Assembly (NCBI GenBank): GCA_946497585.1 | Contig: CAMMLF010000003.1 | Coordinates: 1 to 32,900, forward strand | Direction: 5' to 3' | DNA: 32,900 nt | DNA from: an uncultured Clostridium sp. | GTDB lineage: Bacteria; Bacillota; Clostridia; TANB77; CAG-508 | Part shown: positions 19,757-27,787 of the stretch, in pieces | Layout of the letters: every line of letters starts with the position of its first letter | How positions within the stretch are numbered: position 1 is the first letter of the stretch | Made by a program: the position numbers and the translations under genes | Notes under the pieces: generated by a model | The model's input: only the letters and a program-made list of their open reading frames with translations | What the model was told of the DNA's origin: nothing | Database searches by the model: none

Positions 19757-20126
19757 ATATATTGCCTATTACTTCTCTATCTGCTCTACCTATATCGCTT
19801 AATGGTTCATCAAAAAATAGTATTTCTTTACATTTTGTTACAAATTCAGCATATTCATCGCTATATTCAACCCATACAATAAAGGTTTTATCCATATATT
19901 TTGTTCTTACTATATCTCCCTCGTATATTTCTTTTCCGTTCTTATCTTTTAGTCCTGTGTATTGTCCTATTGTATCCTCGTCTACACTAGTTTCTTGTAA
20001 GTGTTCATTTTTTATAAAATATTGATAATCTTCGCTAAAAAAGCTTTTTATTTTATATAGATATCCATATACCCATTTTTTACCTTCAGTTGTTCCTGTC
20101 TTTCCTCTAAATTTTATCTCTCTCAT
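19716..20126 (-). CDS. YopX-family protein
   Basis: REIKFRGKT...GQYTGLKDKNGKEIYEGDIVR...GNIYDNPELLE. Confidence 0.93.
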   Translation of the reverse strand: MREIKFRGKTGTTEGKKWVYGYLYKIKSFFSEDYQYFIKNEHLQETSVDEDTIGQYTGLKDKNGKEIYEGDIVRTKYMDKTFIVWVEYSDEYAEFVTKCKEILFFDEPLSDIGRADREVIGNIYDNPELLEEDYNV

Positions 20127-20462
20127 TTTTCTACCTCCAATATTTCAAGTACATAATACTCTTTTCCGCTTCTCTGCTCCCCATTCTTCTTTGCCTTGAC
20201 CTCTTCCTTTATATATACACTTGCATTTTATTTGTGGACTATTCTTGTTATATCCATTTCTAAAAATTACATCTAGCATTACAGTATTGTCATATAAAAT
20301 AACTGCTGTTAATTGCTGTGCAAATGTTTCTTTATCTAATACTTCTTTTACAGCATTATAAAATCTAGTTTTATAATATGGCTTTATTTCTCTATATTCT
20401 TCTTTCTTTTCTCCAGATTTAATCATGTCAAACCATTTTCGTTTAATTGGTAGTATTAGCAT
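20123..20462 (-). CDS. ASCH-domain protein, read through +1 shift at CGG (20166-20168)
   Basis: MLILPIKRKWFDMIKSGEKKEEYREIKPYY...WGAEK-(C)-GKEYYVLEILEVEK*; the stop overlaps the YopX ATG (ATGA). Confidence 0.88.
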
Positions 20463-20649
20463 TTCTTAGCCTCCTTCCACACATTGGGCAATAATTGATA
20501 TCAAATCTAGGTCTATATATTCTTTTAAATATATTAAATTTATTTTCATCTCCGTATATATCTAATATGTCTCCTGATACTATTAGAGTTGCACTTCCGC
20601 AAAAATTATTACTCTTTAATTTTTTACTTTTCTTACAATATTCACACAT
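20443..20649 (-). CDS. small zinc-ribbon protein
   Basis: CEYCKK...CPMCGRRL. Confidence 0.7.
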   Translation of the reverse strand: MCEYCKKSKKLKSNNFCGSATLIVSGDILDIYGDENKFNIFKRIYRPRFDINYCPMCGRRLRNANTTN

Positions 20650-20681
20650 ATTATTTTTTCACCTCTCACTTATCTTTCTTC

Positions 20682-20936
20682 CTACTGTTCAGAACTGTTT
20701 ACTTTGTTTTCAAAATATATCTTCCAGCACTCTTCTTCAATATCTACTTTACATCTTTTTTTACAGTCTATATTTGCTCCACAGTCCTCGTTAGGACATG
20801 TTGCCCATGTTCTAGTCACAAGAAAACTAATTATTTCGTCTATTATTTTATCTTTCTTTTCTATTTTTTTATCTGCTTTTACTAAATCAGATAAAACTTT
20901 ATCATACTGTTTTTTGTATTTTTCCTCTTCTGACAT
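20682..20936 (-). CDS. small Cys-rich early protein
   Basis: CPNEDCGANIDCKKRCKVDIEEECW. Confidence 0.6.
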   Translation of the reverse strand: MSEEEKYKKQYDKVLSDLVKADKKIEKKDKIIDEIISFLVTRTWATCPNEDCGANIDCKKRCKVDIEEECWKIYFENKVNSSEQ

Positions 20937-20955
20937 CTATATCACTCCTCTGCTA

Positions 20956-21276
20956 TTATTTTTCTATATTAACTTCAATATCATTTAACTTTATTAAATT
21001 TTTAGTTTCTTTGCTTATTTTTTCATATTTTGCTTTGCTAATATTTATTCTTTTAGCTCCAAGCGCAATAAGTTGTTCTATTTTTTTATCTTCTGACATA
21101 TTTTTCTCCTCTTTCTTCCATTTTCTGCATTTCATCAGCATTCCTGTATATGATTTTTTTAATGTGCAAAAATATGGAAATTCTTCCTTTTCTATTCTAT
21201 ATTCGCAATTAGAACAGTTCTCGTCTATATGCAAAGTATATTCATGTTGCATATTTAAACACCTCTTCCGCTTCAT
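20956..21276 (-). CDS. small Cys-containing early protein
   Basis: ENCSNCEYRIEKEEFPYFCTLKK. Confidence 0.55.
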   Translation of the reverse strand: MKRKRCLNMQHEYTLHIDENCSNCEYRIEKEEFPYFCTLKKSYTGMLMKCRKWKKEEKNMSEDKKIEQLIALGAKRINISKAKYEKISKETKNLIKLNDIEVNIEK

Positions 21277-21998
21277 ATTGCAAGCTTTTAATGAAATAGT
21301 TCAACAAATCTCGTATTGTGTATGTTTCTTTTTTGCAAATATATTTTTTCGAATTGTGATATATCAGCATTAACTTTTCTCTTGTTACTCGACTTAAATA
21401 TTCTTTATAAGGACTCATGTGCAATTCCTTTATAGCCCAGTAGTATATTTGAAATTCCAAAAGTCTGTCTGATGCTTCTATGATTTCTATAGTATCATTT
21501 TTCACATATAGTCCCAGTTTTAGAAGTGTTGTTTCAATGAAATGTTTGTCTTCATTAGTCAAATTTTCAAAAGTTTCGTTGCTTTTCCCCTTATTAATAT
21601 AATTAAAGAAAGAGTTTAATTTTATTATTATGTGTTCGTCTGTCTGTTCACTTGCTTGTTTATGTGCTTGTTCGTTCGGCTGTTCTTCCGCTTGTTCAAG
21701 TGCTTGTTCATTGTACAATTTTACTATTGAATATCTCGAAGCATCATTTTGATTCTTTCCGCTTCTTATATATGATATATTCGTTGTCAATCAGTTCTTT
21801 TCTTGCTCTCTGAAGAGTAGATAAAGAAAAATTGACACACTTACTCATTATTGTATTATTTGCTACTTTAATTTCAGAAAGCCAACCGCTTTTGCGTGCA
21901 ATATTCAATAATATATTGTACATTGCTATTGCAGAAGCTGATATACGCTTGAAATCCAATGTAGAATAAAACGCATCGAGTTGTTTATCAATATCCAA
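21242..21998 (-). CDS. phage replication initiator (wHTH plus DnaD-like region), single gene formed by +1 shift at CGG (21759-21761)
   Basis: ORF 21744..21998 joins in frame to ORF 21242..21790 when C21761 is skipped: ...KELIDNEYIIYKK-GKNQNDASRYSIVKLYNEQ... Confidence 0.85.
21626..21709. repeat. seven 12-bp iteron-like repeats (minus-strand consensus GAACAAGCNNNN)
   Basis: GAACAAGCACTT GAACAAGCGGAA GAACAGCCGAAC GAACAAGCACAT AAACAAGCAAGT GAACAGACAGAC GAACACATAATA, then AT-rich DNA. Confidence 0.75.
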
Positions 21999-22072
21999 TT
22001 TTTTGTTCTCCTTTCTTTTGTATTTTGCTTATATACCGTATTTCGACACATTTTCCTGTTTCATAATTAACT

Positions 22073-22450
22073 TCAATATGCTGCACTTTTTAATCTGTCC
22101 TCAACTTTATCAATCAACAGTATTAAAAATGTTGAATTAGTAATTTTGTATGGAACTCCAAAGAATTTTTTTATTTTTTCTTTGTCTAAATCATCTAATA
22201 CGTATCTCATTGCTCTTTCCGATTTTGTATATGTAGATTTATGTCTTTTTGAAATGTGCTCATATACTTCTTTCATTTCATATTCTTCATAGACTGATTT
22301 TGATTTATTTATTACATACATTGCTGCTGTTATCCACATTCTGTATCCTTTGAAATTTCTTTTTGCTCCGATTTCATCAAGCGTCTTTTTTATTTCTTTT
22401 ACAATTCTTTCATCATCTGAACATTTTATTTTTGTTGTTATTTCTACCAT
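22073..22450 (-). CDS. Spo0A C-terminal-like DNA-binding protein
   Basis: LDEIGAKRNFKGYRM...VYEHISKRHKSTYTKSERAMRYVL...FFGVPYKITNSTFLILLIDKV resembles the Spo0A effector domain. Confidence 0.75.
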   Translation of the reverse strand: MVEITTKIKCSDDERIVKEIKKTLDEIGAKRNFKGYRMWITAAMYVINKSKSVYEEYEMKEVYEHISKRHKSTYTKSERAMRYVLDDLDKEKIKKFFGVPYKITNSTFLILLIDKVEDRLKSAAY

Positions 22451-22519
22451 TTTTCCTCCGTTCTATTGATTTTTTAATTTTTTTGTGATAAAATTAAAAA
22501 ATAATAATTATTTACTAAT

Positions 22520-22852
22520 TTATTTTGAACTAGATGTGTTTCGCGATTCGTCTAGTTCTATTATTTTTTGCAAATTTTCTTTTTTCATTTTTTCAAGAAT
22601 TACATTTCTATGTTTGCTTTTTTCTTCTTCAGATATTTTTAAATTATCAATGTCTGATAGGTCATATAAGTTTCTTATTACACCTGCTAATGATGACCTG
22701 AAATTATATTTCATGATTAAATAATCTTTGTGCTCTTCAATCAAATCTGCATTACATTCTTTTAAAATTTTCATTTCTTTTTTTAGCTTTATCATTTCTG
22801 TAGATGTATTTATTTCTCTTCTTATACTTTGAATTAATAATTTTAATAACAT
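22520..22852 (-). CDS. hypothetical early protein
   Basis: ORF in early operon. Confidence 0.5.
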   Translation of the reverse strand: MLLKLLIQSIRREINTSTEMIKLKKEMKILKECNADLIEEHKDYLIMKYNFRSSLAGVIRNLYDLSDIDNLKISEEEKSKHRNVILEKMKKENLQKIIELDESRNTSSSK

Positions 22853-22866
22853 ATTTTTCTCCTTTG

Positions 22867-23154
22867 CTAATATTTATTAATTTGTTTCATTACAATTGAT
22901 ATTCTTGATATTTTTTTGCTGTCACTCTCAGAAGAATCTAAAATTTCTAAAATGCTATCAAGATTATTCTGATTTTCTACTATTTGTCTTCTATATGCGT
23001 TTATTGTATCTTGTTTATCTTCTTGAAGATTTTTTAAAAGTACTATCAATTCATCTTGTACTTTAATTATTTGATTTCTTGTTGTTACTTGATTTTGTAA
23101 TATTTTTACTTCTTTTTGATGTTCTAGTTCTATAATTTGTCTATTGTAAAACAT
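22867..23154 (-). CDS. hypothetical coiled-coil early protein
   Basis: ORF in early operon. Confidence 0.5.
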   Translation of the reverse strand: MFYNRQIIELEHQKEVKILQNQVTTRNQIIKVQDELIVLLKNLQEDKQDTINAYRRQIVENQNNLDSILEILDSSESDSKKISRISIVMKQINKY

Positions 23155-23485
23155 TTTCTTCTCCTTTCTTATTTAATTAATTTATTTAATATAATCTTAT
23201 AAAGATTAATTTTGAAAACTCTGTAAAATATAGCTTGTACTATAAAAGCTACTATTAAAGCAAATAATACTTCTGCTAAAACAACTCCTGTACATGCCAT
23301 AAAATCTAACAATTTAATCATTTGTTTTACTCCTTTTTCTACTTTGTATAAATCATAGTTAAATATTCTTCTATTCTTTTAATCATTTTTGCTTTTTGTT
23401 CCTCTGTTGGAGGATTTTTTACTATTACTTTAAACTTTCTTTCCTTTTTCATTTTTAACACCTCTTTATATTCTATTTAAAGTGT

Positions 23486-23514
23486 TTGTACAATTTGCTA
23501 TTTTTTGTTATAAT
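23486..23514 (+). promoter_or_regulatory. sigma-A-like promoter of the plus-strand moron
   Basis: TTGTAC - 17 bp - TATAAT. Confidence 0.6.
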
Positions 23515-23539
23515 TACCTCGAAAGCGAGGTGTGTTAAT

Positions 23540-24112
23540 ATGGATATTACTGATGCAATTGCTTTGTTAGCTCTTATTGTTGCTTCATATAGTGCTGTTC
23601 TATCTACATGTATAGCTATAAATGAATTTTTTAGATTAAAACTAAGTATTATAGACCCAAAGAAAACTTATATAACTTTAACTAAAACTAATAACTATAT
23701 TAATGAATACGGCGATATTGTGTATTCTTATGATAAAAATTTATATACTTTAATCATATTAGTTCGTTTAGTCAATAAATCTAAAAATCCTACAACCATA
23801 AATGATATAATCTTAAATAATAACTACATATTAGATAGCTCTTCAAAAATTAATGATTCTATACCAATTAACTTTACTTACAAATCTAATGTTCCTTATT
23901 CTTGTAATACACAAGCTCTTGATTATCCTATACTACAGCCTTTAATAACCCTAAAACCTTTGGCTACATTAGAAGGATACCTAGTTTTCAATAATGTAAA
24001 AGAACTTCCTTCCAAATTTGATATTAGAATTAATACCGTTCAAAAATCTAAAACTTTTCATTTAAAATTTAGGATTGCTAATGATTACAGAAATGAGCAT
24101 ATACAAGAATGA
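23540..24112 (+). CDS. membrane-anchored moron protein of unknown function
   Basis: ATG 23540 after GCGAGGTG; N-terminal TM helix (AIALLALIVASYSAVLSTCIAI); opposite strand to flanking early genes. Confidence 0.65.
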   Translation: MDITDAIALLALIVASYSAVLSTCIAINEFFRLKLSIIDPKKTYITLTKTNNYINEYGDIVYSYDKNLYTLIILVRLVNKSKNPTTINDIILNNNYILDSSSKINDSIPINFTYKSNVPYSCNTQALDYPILQPLITLKPLATLEGYLVFNNVKELPSKFDIRINTVQKSKTFHLKFRIANDYRNEHIQE

Positions 24113-24263
24113 ATATAAGTATTGCCTGCAATACATTTAAAACAGATAGTATAAATATTATATTGTCTGTTTTTATCATTTCTTTCACTTCTGTCTCACT
24201 TAATTCATGTACAAATCTTCCTTTTTCATCTAATGTGTATCCAACTGGTAATTTGCTATTCAT
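24078..24263 (-). CDS. small membrane protein
   Basis: 61 aa with C-terminal TM segment. Confidence 0.4.
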   Translation of the reverse strand: MNSKLPVGYTLDEKGRFVHELSETEVKEMIKTDNIIFILSVLNVLQAILIFILVYAHFCNH

Positions 24264-24390
24264 ATCAATTTACTCCTTGTGTTGTGGATAATCTTATTTC
24301 TTCCTTACTTTTTTCAATCAAATTGTTGGCTTCTTGTTCTTTTATTTCTTCCATTATCTCGCCTCCTTTGTTTTTTTCTATTTACTTTTA

Positions 24391-24411
24391 TCTCTTTTTG
24401 TGATATATAAT
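24391..24411 (+). promoter_or_regulatory. candidate promoter/operator of structured ncRNA
   Basis: TATAAT at 24406-24411, weak TTTACT upstream; operator-like TCTCTTTTTGTGA at 24391-24403. Confidence 0.45.
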
Positions 24412-24417
24412 TATCCA

Positions 24418-24845
24418 TATAAACCCTAGTGGGTAAATTTAATTATGAAAGGACTGATGCGTCATGACAAAAATATTGAGTTTACCCTGCTTCTTAAAAA
24501 TTAGTGTTGCTTTTCGGTGGATACTGTTAAGCTTCAGTTGGATAGCTTAAAATCTAAAATTCTAGTATGCTACGGGGTAATAATTACATATATCAGAGCC
24601 ATAACTGATTAAGTACTAGAGCTTTCATAGAAATTATAAGTGTCAGTTATAATACTTATTAAAAGAAATGAAATTGGCACGAGGTCGCGCCTCGTAAATC
24701 TAGCGTTCCAGTTTACTATTGAATATGAGGTAACCATCCTGGCAAAAAAAGGTGTATGTCAATAGTTTTAATAGTTGCAAGAGTTTAAGATATACAAATA
24801 TGGGATTATACTAATCATACTGACACTATGGTTAGTATTTTCTAT
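24418..24845 (+). ncRNA. candidate structured noncoding RNA of about 420 nt
   Basis: ORF-free; stems 24431-43/24475-87 (13 bp, 2 GU), 24527-33/24544-50, 24601-08/24643-50, 24679-84/24690-95; 3' terminator hairpin. Confidence 0.55.
24808..24845 (+). terminator. rho-independent terminator of the ncRNA
   Basis: ATACTAATCATA-CTGACAC-TATGGTTAGTAT then TTTCTATTT. Confidence 0.65.
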
Positions 24846-25024
24846 TTATATAAACTTTCTACTGTTGTTTCTAATATATCTGCCAATTTTATTGCCTGCA
24901 TAACATCGGGTTTTCTTCTTCCTGTTTCCCATTGTGAAAATGTATTTTGTTTTATTCCCAATTCTTTTGCTATATCACTTTGAGATAATTTTTTCTTTTT
25001 TCTAAATTTTTTAATGTGATTCAT
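24842..25024 (-). CDS. XRE-family HTH regulator
   Basis: KKKLSQSDIAKELGIKQNTFSQWETGRRKPDVMQAIKLADIL. Confidence 0.9.
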   Translation of the reverse strand: MNHIKKFRKKKKLSQSDIAKELGIKQNTFSQWETGRRKPDVMQAIKLADILETTVESLYK

Positions 25025-25093
25025 ATTAGCTCACTTTCTAAAAGTTTTTCTAATTTTTCTTTATTCACTTATCTCGCCTCATTTGCTTTTATT

Positions 25094-25428
25094 TCACGTT
25101 TCGTGATTTTATGTTGTAAAAAAAATATTTACATCAAATTGAGGGTACTTTGATTTTAATTTTGTTGTAAATTCTCTACTTGGCTTTCTAAATCCATTCT
25201 CTACTTTTTCATATAATGATTTGGATACTTCTATTTTATCTGCAAACTCTTGGCTTGTAAGCTTTAAAGACTTTCTAAACTCTTTTAATTCTTCCATTTA
25301 TACATCACCTCTTTTCACATTCTGTGATTATATTATATCACTTTTTGTGGTTTGTCAATACTTTTTTAAAAAAATTTTTATATTTCTTTCACAGTTCGTG
25401 GATTATGTTTACTTTTCACAATTTGTGT
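25094..25428. promoter_or_regulatory. five 13-bp operator-like inverted repeats, CAC-N5-GTG
   Basis: 25094 TCACGTTTCGTGA; 25315 TCACATTCTGTGA; 25338 TCACTTTTTGTGG; 25389 TCACAGTTCGTGG; 25416 TCACAATTTGTGT. Confidence 0.7.
25109..25297 (-). CDS. XRE-family Cro-like regulator
   Basis: RKSLKLTSQEFADKIEVSKSLYEKVENGFRKPS; divergent from the plus-strand repressors. Confidence 0.85.
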   Translation of the reverse strand: MEELKEFRKSLKLTSQEFADKIEVSKSLYEKVENGFRKPSREFTTKLKSKYPQFDVNIFFTT

Positions 25429-25458
25429 GATAAAATATAATTGTACTTGGAGGTGTTT

Positions 25459-25809
25459 ATGTTAGGTAATAGAATAAAAATTTTAAGAGAAGAATTAGGT
25501 TTAAAACAAGAAGAGTTGGCAAATAAAATGTCGGTATCCCCTAGTTCTATTGGTATGTACGAAACAAATAAAAGAGAACCTAATAACGAATTAATATTGA
25601 AGTTGGCTCAATTTTTTGGAGTATCAACAGACTACCTACTTGGAAAATCTGATATAAGAAATCCAGGTAAACAAATAGATGATCTACTAAATGAAGCTAT
25701 GATAGGTATGTCAAAAGAAGAATATGAAGCGTTGACGGAAACGCAAAAAAAACAAATAAGGGATTTCGCTCTCTTTGTTAAAAATCAAAATGATAAAAAA
25801 GATAATTAA
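25459..25809 (+). CDS. XRE-family repressor, copy A
   Basis: HTH plus C-terminal tail; RBS GGAGG; 116 aa. Confidence 0.9.
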   Translation: MLGNRIKILREELGLKQEELANKMSVSPSSIGMYETNKREPNNELILKLAQFFGVSTDYLLGKSDIRNPGKQIDDLLNEAMIGMSKEEYEALTETQKKQIRDFALFVKNQNDKKDN

Positions 25810-25817
25810 ATAAAGAG
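25615..25817 (+). repeat. 203-bp direct repeat, copy 1
   Basis: Identical by eye to 26090-26292. Confidence 0.9.
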
Positions 25818-25933
25818 GATTTTCAAAGCTAGTTATTAATATTAAAAATTAAATAAAATTTAAAGGAGATATTGATATGATTGATTTTACAAATAGTACG
25901 GTAGAATAAAACATATTAAGGAGTGTTTTGCTT

Positions 25934-26284
25934 ATGTTAGGTAATAGAATAAAACTGTTAAGAGAAGAAAAGAATATAAATCAAGATGTATTAGCAAAAC
26001 TATTAGGTTTAGAAATCGCTGGCATAAGCAAACTGGAAACTGGTAGAGTTCCTTTAAAAGATGAATATATAGTTAGGCTTGCCGAATACTTTGGAGTATC
26101 AACAGACTACCTACTTGGAAAATCTGATATAAGAAATCCAGGTAAACAAATAGATGATCTACTAAATGAAGCTATGATAGGTATGTCAAAAGAAGAATAT
26201 GAAGCGTTGACGGAAACGCAAAAAAAACAAATAAGGGATTTCGCTCTCTTTGTTAAAAATCAAAATGATAAAAAAGATAATTAA
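25934..26284 (+). CDS. XRE-family repressor, copy B (different HTH, same tail)
   Basis: 116 aa; same first residues and identical C-terminal tail as copy A. Confidence 0.9.
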   Translation: MLGNRIKLLREEKNINQDVLAKLLGLEIAGISKLETGRVPLKDEYIVRLAEYFGVSTDYLLGKSDIRNPGKQIDDLLNEAMIGMSKEEYEALTETQKKQIRDFALFVKNQNDKKDN

Positions 26285-26292
26285 ATAAAGAG
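26090..26292 (+). repeat. 203-bp direct repeat, copy 2
   Basis: Offset of 475 bp from copy 1. Confidence 0.9.
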
Positions 26293-26349
26293 TTTTTTCA
26301 AATCTAGTTATTAATATAAAAATCAAATAAATTTAAAGGAGAAATTGAT

Positions 26350-26727
26350 ATGATTGATTTTACAAACAAAAATATTATTAAATTAAAACCTTTTTCTATA
26401 AAAGAAGGTGAATCAGTTATTAAAGCTATTATGGCTTCAAATGAGGAAATTGCATTTGCATTTACTTCTATGAGAGACAAGCTAATTTTTACAGATAAAA
26501 GAGTTGTTTCAGTTAATGTTCAAGGTATAACTGGAAAAAAAGTAGATTACACTTCTATACCTTACTCAAAAATACAAGTATTTTCTATTGAAACATCTGG
26601 AACTCTTGATTTGGATTCTGAACTCGATATTACAATAAGTGGATTAGGAACTGTTAGATTTGAATTATCCTCACAAACAGATATAAAATCTTTAGGTCAA
26701 TATATATCAAATAAAGTTTTAAACTAA
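26350..26727 (+). CDS. PH-domain-like protein
   Basis: LIFTDKRVVSVNVQGITGKKVDYTSIPYSKIQVFSIETSG. Confidence 0.8.
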   Translation: MIDFTNKNIIKLKPFSIKEGESVIKAIMASNEEIAFAFTSMRDKLIFTDKRVVSVNVQGITGKKVDYTSIPYSKIQVFSIETSGTLDLDSELDITISGLGTVRFELSSQTDIKSLGQYISNKVLN

Positions 26728-26791
26728 AAATAGTAAAAATTTTGATACATATAAGATAGAAAAATGAATATATGACACAAGGAGTAATTAT

Positions 26792-27526
26792 ATGAGTGAA
26801 AATGAAGAAATAGCAACAAACAAACCTTTAAAAGGACAAGTTGAAATTGGAGAAGAAAAGAGTAAAGCTATTGTACATAAAGATAGTGCTTTAAGAAGAT
26901 TAGATATTTCATTTAACAAACATATTGAATTATCAGAATATAAAAAGAGTAACTTATTAGCTTATTGGATTACTGATTTTTCTAATTATCACGATAACGA
27001 AAAAACTTTTGACATAAAACAGCTAAAAACTTTTAAGCGTGGAGATATAATAAAAGTTAACTTAGGCTTTAATATTGGTAATGAATTAGGTGGTCTACAT
27101 TATTGTATCGTTTTAAATAAAAATGATAACCCATACTCTGGTACTTTAAATATAATACCTTTAACCTCTCAAAAGAAAAATAAAATATATAATGATAATA
27201 CTTGCGTTAATTTGGGAGATGGCTTATATATTTCATTAAATAATATGTGCAATAAAGAATATAAGAAATGGAAAGAAAAGTTTGATAACGTAGACAAAGA
27301 AGAAGACATCAAACAGCTAGAAAAAATATTACAGGAATTAGAATATTTAACAAAATTGCAAACTGAAATATTGAAAATGAAACATGGAAGTATTGCCTTA
27401 GTACAGCAAATAACTACTATAAGCAAACAGCGAATTTATAATAGTTCTTTTCTTTCTAAAATCAAGTTATCTAATCAAGCATTAGATTTAATAGATAGCA
27501 AAATAAAAAAATTATATACAAAATAA
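26792..27526 (+). CDS. PemK/MazF-family toxin-like protein, long form
   Basis: FKRGDIIKVNLGFNIGNELGGLHYCIVLNKND...LNIIPLTS...GSIALVQQITTISKQRI. Confidence 0.8.
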   Translation: MSENEEIATNKPLKGQVEIGEEKSKAIVHKDSALRRLDISFNKHIELSEYKKSNLLAYWITDFSNYHDNEKTFDIKQLKTFKRGDIIKVNLGFNIGNELGGLHYCIVLNKNDNPYSGTLNIIPLTSQKKNKIYNDNTCVNLGDGLYISLNNMCNKEYKKWKEKFDNVDKEEDIKQLEKILQELEYLTKLQTEILKMKHGSIALVQQITTISKQRIYNSSFLSKIKLSNQALDLIDSKIKKLYTK

Positions 27527-27554
27527 GTATTTTTATAAATAATGTATATTTTAT

Positions 27555-27583
27555 TTGACAATGAACATATTATATAGTATAAT
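27555..27583 (+). promoter_or_regulatory. consensus sigma-A promoter
   Basis: TTGACA - 17 bp - TATAAT. Confidence 0.85.
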
Positions 27584-27589
27584 CTAATT

Positions 27590-27670
27590 AAGATTTAGCC
27601 TCATATTATGTAAATAATATGGCGGTCATAAGAAGATTTTGGAGAGTTCATTGCAACTCTCCTCTTTTTT
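27590..27670 (+). ncRNA. small RNA of about 80 nt with two hairpins
   Basis: CATATTAT-GTAA-ATAATATG stem-loop, then GGAGAGTT-CATTGC-AACTCTCC-TCTTTTTT terminator; no ORF. Confidence 0.65.
27641..27670 (+). terminator. rho-independent terminator
   Basis: Perfect 8-bp stem followed by TCTTTTTT. Confidence 0.9.
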
Positions 27671-27787
27671 ATTGTATAGGAAAATCAGCATTTTCATTGA
27701 TAGCTTGAAGAAATAAGAAGAAAGAAAAGGAGAAAATAAGCAATTAATACTTTTATTAATAAATTTAAAAAAAGGAGATGTTTTATT

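Noticed and set aside
24418-24845. Group I/II intron, retron, tmRNA or tRNA
   Set aside because: No recognisable catalytic core, RT gene, tag ORF or T-loop; left as an unassigned structured RNA.
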